This document shows, piece after piece, positions 40,601 to 50,232 of a stretch of 64,000 nucleotides of DNA (position 1 is the first letter of the stretch; the number at the start of each line of letters is the position of its first letter). Source of the stretch: Sipunculus nudus (lineage: Eukaryota; Annelida; Sipuncula; Golfingiida; Sipunculidae); NCBI GenBank assembly GCA_026874595.1, contig CM049314.1:4224729-4288728 (forward strand), written 5' to 3'. A program made the translations under genes and the position numbers. The notes below the pieces were generated by a model. The model saw only the letters and a list, made by a program, of their open reading frames with translations, did no database searches and had not been told where the DNA came from.

Positions 40601-43600
40601 TTTAAATGTTCTTGGGCGATTTCATTTGCCCTACTTAATTTCTCCTTGAATTCCTGAACATATTTTAACAAGCTACTTTGAGAACTGTTTTCCATCCAAG
40701 TGTCTTTTAACACCGCCAGGGGGCCTCTTACACAGTGCCCATACACTAATTCAAAAGGGCTAAACCCTAAGCTTTCTTGCACTGCTTCTCGGGCTGCAAA
40801 TATCAAAAAGGGTAAACCCTCATCCCACTGGTTCCCAGTGTCAAGACAATAAGCTCTAATCATGTTTTTGAGAGTTTGATGAAATCGCTCTAGAGCACCT
40901 TGACTCTCAGGATGGTAGGCACTGGATTTGTAGTGTTTTATGCCTAGCTCTGCCATAACCTGGGCAAATATATTTGACATGAAATTTGAACCTTGATCCG
41001 TTTGTATTGTTCTTGGTAAGCCAAAAGTAGTAAAAAATTTAACCAGAGCTTCAACAATTTTCTTTGCAGATAAAGTTCTAAGAGGAATTGCTTCTGGAAA
41101 TCTAGTTGCAGTACACATGATTGTTAGAACATATTCATTGCCATGTTTAGTTTTTCTTAGCGGTCCTACACAGTCAAGTATTACTGATTCAAACGCATCA
41201 TGTGTTGTTGGTATGGGCGAGAGTGGCGCAGGACTAATTTGGTGGGTTGGTTTTCCAATCATTTGACACACATGACAAGTTTTACAGTATTTCGCCACGT
41301 CTCGTTTTAACTTGGGCCAATAGAAGTGTTGGAGAATTTTGTGTTTGGTTTTCCTGACACCCAAATGTCCTGCCATAGGATGATCATGTGCAAGTTTTAA
41401 GATTTCTGGGCGATACTCGGGGGGAACTACAATTTGATAAAGAGTATTCCACGTTTCGTCCGCTGGTATGGTGGGAGGTCTATATTTTCTGACTAGTACA
41501 TCATTCTGTAAGGTGAAACAAGTTGGAACTTTATCTGCTTCCTCTTTAGTCAAGGCATTTTCTCTAAGGGAGGCAATATCAGGATCTTTCTTTTGCATTT
41601 CTATCAAATCATCAGTTTTCATGCTAACTTCTACATTCTTTACACTCCTATCCTTCTTTAACTGTTCATGCCCATTTTGATCAGGCGATTTCACGCCGTT
41701 TGTACTCCTTTGGAGATTTCTATTCAGGGTCTGTTTGCCCTGGACTACATTTGTAGTCGAGTCCTTTGGACTGGGTGTGCCACTTGGGTCACACGCGGGC
41801 GATTTAATATATTACCCGCGTAACGGGCTTTAAGCAACTGACGTCATCGTTTGAATGCGCCATAAAGGTTTGCGAGAGGTCAAGTACAGAACTCTCTGGT
41901 TTCAGACTTGCCTTTTTACTCATCGCTCGAGTCACTACACAGCCTGGAAATACGCCCGGAAACTCCTGCTGGAGCAGGTCTGTGTCCCTATCAGTGCTCG
42001 GCAATTTTGTCATTCTGGGATCAATTTTCACTCTGTCACCAGCTAAATCGTTGCCTAGGAGGAGCGAAACGCCCTCTACTGGCAACTTTGAACAAACTCC
42101 TACAGTTACAAATTCAGAGACTAAATCAGATTCTAGTTTCACTCTGTGTAATGGAACTTCTAAAAATTCCGAATTAACGCCCTTGACTAGAACTGAACAC
42201 CCCGCGTAACTCTCTTGAGAGAAGGGAAGAACAGATTTCAAAACGAGGCTTTGGGTTGCCCCGGTATCCCTTAAGATTTTAACACGGGCCTTTCTTGCAT
42301 GGTTACCCTCTAACTGAACAAAGCCATCTGACACAAAGGGCTGAAAGCTCTCGTGGACAGGGCTTTGTGTTTCACCTTTAGTCTCTAGTTTACTGGGCAT
42401 TGTTACCGGTTTCATGCTCTGCGTAACAGTCAATGCATTAGGTTTAGGCTTACTTTGACCGTATCTTTTTCTATAACACTCAGATTCTGTATGCCCCTTG
42501 AACTCACAGAATGTACAATACTTAGGTCCAGTCCTAGGTTGTCCCTCTTTAATTTGAGCAGGAGAGTCAGATTGACTTTTATACTGGGGTTTACCATGAT
42601 CGGACTGTGGTTTACCTGAGCCGGAGTGACCCCGATAGTAGGGACTACCCTTTCTCCGACCCAGTTTTGGGCTTTTGCTACCCTCTCTTTTCTCACCATA
42701 CCTCCTCCTGTGACTGGTATAACTGGGGCGGTGCGTCAAGGCAAATTCATCTGCCAGGACACCAGCCTCGTTTACATTTCTTACTTTATGTTCATCCAAA
42801 AATATTTTAATGTCACTACGGATATGCCTTTTGAACTCTTCTATCAAAATTAGTTGTTTGAGTTTTTTAAAGTCCTGATCAATTTTCATAGACTGACACC
42901 ATCTATTAAATGCACTTTCTTTGTCTCTAGCATATTCAACATGAGTTTGATTTTCTCTTTTGGTGGCATTCCTAAATTTTAAGCGATACGCTTCGGGGAC
43001 TAATTCATAGGCTCTCAGAATGACCTCTTTTACAGTGTCGTAATCCCTGCATTGTTCGTCTGTGAGCGCAGTGTAAACGTCCTGTGCGCGACCAACCAGA
43101 ACGCTTTGTAACAACAGGGTCCACTGGCCTTTAGGCCAAGCCATTAAAGTGGCCACCCGTTCAAAATAACTGAAATAACGCTCCACTTCATTTTCATTGA
43201 AGGGAGGTACTTTTGTCGAATTTCTGAATAGGAATTCAGACGGCTCATGTGCTTTACGATTTTGAGGATTTTGTAACTCTAACTCTTTCAACTTAATTTG
43301 CGTTTCTCTTTCGATTTCACATCTACGGATTTCTGTTTCATATTTCAATTTATCTGTTTCAACTTGAGCTTCATATTTCAATTTAAGTTCATACTTTCTC
43401 AATTCTAGTTCTATCGGGTCAATAGCTGTTGCCCCAAGAGGTTCCTTAATAGGTTTTTCCTCCAAATCAGATTCCTCTTTACTTTCTACATCACCATATA
43501 ATGATTTCTTAAGTACATTTCTTAAACCCTCTACAGTGCATACATCCATGATGTCAATATTTAAATGTAGAGCAACAATTTCAAGTTCATTTTTCTTTAA

Positions 43601-46600
43601 CGTATACAATAAGCTCCTATTTTCTCTTAATTGTGGTATAATTTCATTTGGTTTAAATTCCGTACCCATATTTGCAAAGTATCAAGATAACGTGTCTGAG
43701 AAATATCCGAGTTCAATTGTAGTTAAATACTAGTTCAATAACTAAAAGTTATAGAGACCACTGTGAAATTTTACATCCAAATGTAGCCGTTATTACGAAA
43801 TATAGGGTCTCGTCGCGGTCGCCATTATGTTATGGTAGCAGAGCGTGGTTCATGGCATTCCGTGGGCTTGGGGACCAAGAGCCCACGGTCACGGTCCCCG
43901 GGGAAAACTGTAACGTGGCGTAGTAAAGTCAATAGTCCCGCCTCGTACTGCAGGCGAGTTCGTTTTATAGGTTTTCAACAATGGGTGAAAACCGCAGAAG
44001 TTTGTGGTTTTGCTTGAGAGAAACGATAGCGCCGGCAGAACTGCAAAACCAGTACTGAATGGTCTAAGAATAGTTTTTATGTTTCTAAAAGCGCGTCAGT
44101 AGTCACTGATAGCGGGGTGGATCCATAAGCGTGGAAAGGGGGGCGGCCACACCACTTCGTGGCGCCATCTTCCGATGTCCGGGTGACGTCCATGCAACAA
44201 AGTCCTAGTCCGAGAACGAGTCCGAGTGCGAGAACAAGTCCGAGTACAAGTTCGAGTCTGTGTACAAGTCTGAGTCCGAGTCCGAGAACAAGTCCGAGTC
44301 CGAGTACAAGTCCGAGTATAAGTTCGAGTCTGTGTACAAGTCCGAGTCCGAGAACGAGTCCGAGAACAAGTCCGAATGCGAGAACAAGTCCGAGTACAAG
44401 TTCGAGTCTGTGTACAAGTCTGAGTCCGAGTCCGAGTACAAGTCCGAGTCCGAGTACAAGTCCGAGTATAAGTTCGAGTCTGTGTACAAGTCCGAGTCCG
44501 AGAACGAGTCCGAGTGCGAGAACAAGTCCGAGTACAAGTCCGAGTCCGAGAACAAGTCCGAGAACAAGTCCAAATCCGAGAACAAGTCCGAGTGCGAGAA
44601 CAAGTCCGAGTACAAGTTCGAGTCTGTGTACAAGTCTGAGTCCGAGTCCGAGAACAAGTCCGAGTCCGAGTACAAGTCCGAGTCCGAGTACAAGTCGAAT
44701 CCGAGAACGTGTCCAAGTACAAGTCCGAGTCCGAGAACGAGTCCGAGTCCGAGAACTAGTCCAAGTCCGAGAACGAGTCCGAGTCCGAGAACGAGAACTA
44801 GTCCAAGTCCGAGAACTAGTCCGAGTCCGAGAACGAGTCCGAGTCCGAGTACAAGTCCGAGTCCGAGTACAAGTCCGAGCCGAGTACAAGTCCGAGTCTG
44901 AGAACGAGTCCGAGTCCGAGAACTAGTACGAGTCCGAGAACTGGTCCGAGTCTGAGAACAAGTCCGAGTCCGAGGACAAGTCCGAGTCCGAGAACGAGTC
45001 CGAGAACGAGTCCGAGTCCGAGTCCGAGTTCGAGTACAAGTCCGAGTCCGAGAACGAGTCCGAGTACAAGTCCGAGTCCGAGAACGAGTCCGAGAACGAG
45101 TCCGAGTCCGAGAACTAGTCCGAGTCCGAGTCCGAGAACGAGTCCGAGTCCGAGAACTAGTCCAAGTCCGAGAACTAGTCCGAGTCTGAGAACGAGTCCG
45201 AGTCCGAGTACAAGTCCGAGTCCGAAAACGAGTCCGAGAACGAGTCCGAGTCGAATACGCATCTCATTGATGAAAATCTAAAATTGATATTTTAGATTAT
45301 TATTTGAAGTTTTAAGTTAGTTTGAACATATTCTTTATTTTAATGTTAAATTACCTTGAGCTCCCGATGCGAACTTAAGTTTGGTTAATATAATTTTGCA
45401 GGCCGAATATTCTGTTGGTATTTTGATCATGTACATAAGTCGATATAAAATGTGACAGCGCTTTATTCTAATGGACTCGAAACTGACTCAGTCTGATGTC
45501 TCAGGTCCTCACCACAGAGTCCGAGTACAAGTCCAAGTCCAGAAGCTTCGAGTCCAATTCGGAGTCCCTAGATTAGTGGACTCAATCCGAACTGGAGTTC
45601 AAGTCCCGACTCGGGTCCTACGTCACTACAACCAATCTAAGAATACCCCCAGGGAAAAGTCACTTATAGTCTAAAAATATAATGAGTACTTGACAAGCAT
45701 TTATACATATATTTACCAACAGGTTGTTGATTCACAAACTAATACGTATGTCACAGAGGTGGCATGCGAGCCCGTATTAGCAGGAATTACCTGTAGCTCA
45801 TTAATATATACCTAGAGTAAGCCAGAAATCACATTAATTCTACAGCGAAAACAGGTGAGTAGCTGGCTTTAATAGCTGCCAGCACACCTGACACTGTGTT
45901 CGGGAGGGGGCTTAACTATCTGCCCGTAAGCAAAAACAAGGCAACGAAAAAGCTGCCTTAATGTGAAAATAGTTCTATCGAACGGAAACATCGTGGAGTT
46001 ACGGATAACCAACCTTGGTTCCGTGTATAATACATCCATGTTGGACAGGGCCGTGTATTCAGGCTGCCGGACGAGGGTGATATTAAAGGTGGACTTGAAT
46101 GTCGGCTCATCAAAGCAGGGGAAAGCCTTCCTGGCGTGAGTGGCCTGGAACTGTGTCGATGCTAAGTACCTAGAACACACACGACATATAATCCTTAAAA
46201 ATAGCTGGAGTGGATTATCAGCTCATATCACGTACCAAAGTACAGAACCAAATCCTGCTTATTTTAGATATAAAACTGTCTACAACGCCAACAATGTTGT
46301 GCCCTTTTTAAGACAACCATATATTTTCTGTAATAAAGATAAAAATACAAATTTTATTTTAATAAAAGAAAAAGAAATATTTTCTTTAAAACGAATTAAT
46401 CATAGAAATGAATTATAACCTTCGGTTATAGTGTGCGAAGAATAATAAGGCTACTTACACCTTTTTGTTATTTCTCATATACGAACTCTCGTAAAAGCCT
46501 TCCGCAGTTTCTTGTTTTAGAGTGCCTTCAAACTCAGTCCGGAAATAATACATCTTCCCTTGTGTTAAGTCCTCTCTCAGGTGAAGGAGGAAGAATTGGC

Positions 46601-48702
46601 GGTCGGTGTCCTCCTCAAATCTCTCGTATTCCAGCAGCCTCCCTTCGGGTCCCTCCTCCCGGAATTCTATCGTCGACCAGGCAAGTGTGATTGTTGCCAT
46701 TTGGAGGACAAGTCTATCGGTGACGTCATCACACCTCATCCAGATTTCAACATGGCCGTCAATTACAAACGACGGGTTTGGTAAGTAAATATCCGGTTTC
46801 AGTTCTACATTGTAATGAACTGGTATCAGCGTTTTATTCAACCGGAGCCCGGTTACTTTCGGTTTCGGGGTAGGCGAAGGAGGGGGAACTGTTGTTGGAG
46901 CTTCTGTTGCACATAAGCCTTTAAAATGAATGAAATGTATTGTTTTATAATTAACAGAATCCAGCAGTTTCAATGACAAGTCTAGAGCAAAGAACCATAG
47001 CACCTGGAGGACGCCATATACTGAGGTTCGGGTTTTTATGGCTTTTTGTTCGGGTTTTAATTTCGCGATATTTGTAAAAAAAGGGAAAGTATCGCGAAAA
47101 TAAAACCATGGTAAATAAGAGGTTCATTGACTGAAGGCAAGCTGGAAGGTTAATGTTTGTAATAAATAACAATAACAGTTATCAACATTCATATCTATTC
47201 ATTCTTAATTCCCTTGGGCGCCGGTCGAGTTGATACGTTTTTGCGAATATTTATTAGTATATAATTATTTCATATAATAATGGATACACTCTGTTTTACT
47301 TATTTTAGGTTAAGGTAAGAACCAAAAAAAGGGAACCTTCGAGAAACAATGAAAAAGTCAGAATCGCGAAATTTAAACCTCGCGAATATTAAGCCAACCA
47401 CCGTATTTAGCAATAGGTTGCATCGCCAGGACACAGGGAAACCGAACAAAAGAATCACATTGCCCACACCATATCTTCTTTCCAGTGTGTACAGCTACGA
47501 AGTCCAAGTGTAAATATGGTTTTTCGTCTAAAGCGTACCTCAACATTGTTATATCAACAGGCCTGCTAGTATAATATTTTGCATAATATTACTTCACAGT
47601 ATGATCATGTGTCACAAATAGTATTGCTTGTCCTTGTAAGACACACACAAACAACTCTTCACACACACACACACACTAACGCAGATAAACATACTAGCGA
47701 GGACCAGCAGTTCCGCTCCAGTGAGGAAAAAGTGCTACTGAGATAAAAGAAAACAGTAAACGACGCATGTATCATCACACACTTTTTTTTAAAGAAAAAG
47801 GCTGTTTAGACGTGAAAACGATGCGATTTAACGCATAACTTGCGACGACATCCTGCGAGGACATTCAGTTTATGTCATGTCTTCGTTCATAGCGAGGTCC
47901 TACCAAATCAGCATATCAAGCACACTTGGTTTAAACATTTTTATTTATAACAGGATTACAAAAGTAGCCAATCAGGCTAATGTTCCTGCTTCCCTGTAGA
48001 TATATATATATAAAATCAACATTATATAAGACATCACAGTACAAGTAAAAGTACATTAAATAGGTAAAGATATAATATGTTTAGATTAATGTTGTAATTC
48101 TATGTAAATTCATAACATTCACTAAAATGAATCAAGATACGGGCAATACGATTAGAGAGAAATCGATGAATAATGTAACAATATAATGATGTAACTAGCC
48201 CCCTCGATAAAATAAGTGCAAAGCAAAAAAATACAAACGATAAACATATATTTACATATATTTTCACTGAAAAATCTATTAGTTTTTTTTTGTTTTGTTT
48301 CATGTTTACTGCTGGAATCCATGGAAATATAAGGTTTTCATTCTAAGTTCAACTTCTCACGATCAAAATAAAGAATCTGATACCGCTAAGAAGGTTGGAT
48401 AACCAGTTTAAACATATAACCGAGAACCTGACTTACTCACACATACACTTTCCTAACCATCTTGCAAAGCTCTCGATAGATAGCCCTGTCACACACACAC
48501 AAAACCAATTTTAAGCGAAACGTTCTTTCTGAAGACTTGCAAGAGAATTCCCCAGCAAAGGTTTCCCTGCTTTTTTAATGCTTTTATAATGCTTTCACAA
48601 CTTTTAGTTTGCGAAGACCCATGTGTAAGTCCTCACAGGGAAAAAAAGGTCCGCGCGCGTTTTGTGTGCAGTCAAAATCGTGTCCTCTTAAGTTCGGTTA
48701 TA

Positions 48703-48779
<77 letters not shown>

Positions 48780-49969
48780 ACGGAACCCAACAACAACAGT
48801 CGTAGTCGTGACGATCATAAAGTTTGTTATGGAGATAAAAAAATTAGATTCTGTAACACTAGGCAGCGTGAAATGTTTAGGGGAATGAATAAAGAAGTCA
48901 GTGGTTTTTTGTTAACAAATAATTATAATTTATTCTTAAAACAATCCTTACATTACAATACAATAAATCAATACAATTAGGCAAAAAATATTATGGTATG
49001 GTTCTCAGGCACCGCCCGCATCAATTTAACCCCCCGCTTCAAAAATTTTATTTTGATTTTCAACAGGAACCGATTTTGAGCTGCAGCCGCTCGGATATTT
49101 CTTTCAAGTAGAAAAAAATCAAACAATTTCCTTTGTTATGTAGTGTTTTAGCTTGGTTAGCATAATAAATCTGTTAATATCATGTTTTTACCTTATCATT
49201 TGACACTTTTATCGAAATATGCAAAAAAAATAAAAATAAAAAAACGCCCGCCCGCATTGATTTCTGAAAAAAAGTGCCTGAGAACCATACATTTTATTTA
49301 TTTTGGCCTTAGACAGTATAACAACAGTATAACAGTAAATCAATTCAATTACTCAGTATAATAAATAAAGTGTTCACTAACAGTACCTGGATACCACAGA
49401 CTGTCACAGCGACAACAAGTCCTTTAAAACGTATAATCCAGATAAACAGTTCACCTAAATCTTCTCCGAGAATAATAGTCCAATTCAATCACAAAATCAA
49501 TCTGTTTCAATTCAAAAATGAAGTTCTTGTAATAATCCCGAAAGCAAACTGGAAACAGGAGGTACTAAATCTGCATAGAGTTCGTAGAATCCATGAGACT
49601 TCTGGAATTATCGGAAAGGTCCAAAACGTACTCACACTCTTCCGTTTCCGCCGGAATATTTTTCTCTCCCTCGGCTCTAAAACACAACCCCTATTTAAAA
49701 CTTTTCATCCGAAAATTCTAGAAACTTCTATCTGACGAACAATCCAAAAGAACCCAATAATACAGAACACACACGCCCAAAGAACATTACAAGACACGCG
49801 CTCATAAAGCGCGACCAGCCAAGAAAGTTCCGGATCAGTATGAGCGCTCTGTTTCTACACTCCGCGAAAGTTCAGCAGGTTCGGTTATTTATAGCAGCGC
49901 ACAGGGTTTGCGCTTGACACGAAACTGAATGCCTAAAGCCATATGTACCACAATAAAAGAGACACCTGT

Positions 49970-50023
<54 letters not shown>

Positions 50024-50196
50024 TTGTATTTTTTTATAGTTTTAATACTAAAACTATGATCAATTATCATATAAGGATATTGTTCTATCAATTCTTGAAA
50101 GAATTACGGACACGGAATGTTATCAAAATCAGGTGTAATACGGCCGAACTATTTTAAAAAAGTCCAGATCTGATTAATATATTTATATATAGCACG

Positions 50197-50232
<36 letters not shown>

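Larger units (their letters stand above)
38252..44199 (-). mobile_element. Ty3/gypsy LTR retrotransposon with integrase before RT (Gmr1-like order)
   Basis: A 5,948-bp insertion in minus orientation inside the TCCGAG array of aminopeptidase intron 3. It has 372-bp LTRs differing at one position, TG...CA termini and a 4-bp target duplication AAGT (38,248-38,251 and 44,200-44,203). Removing it joins GTACAAGT to CCTAGTCC, a junction that occurs elsewhere in the array (34,747 and 36,289). Order on the minus strand: LTR, tRNA-Arg-type primer site, gag with zinc knuckle and protease, integrase, reverse transcriptase, broken RNase H, polypurine tract, LTR. Canonical gypsy pol has integrase last; integrase first is known from the Gmr1-like group. 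Confidence 0.95.

Noticed and set aside
45869-46013. Continuation of the exon 3 open frame beyond 46,014
   Set aside because: The M1 homology stops at the CCAAG|gttggt donor and resumes in exact phase in exon 4 at 29,801.
48589-48980. Open frames with T-H-T-H and I-Y-I-Y runs
   Set aside because: They come from the (CA)n and (TA)n microsatellites and the LTR-like relic.
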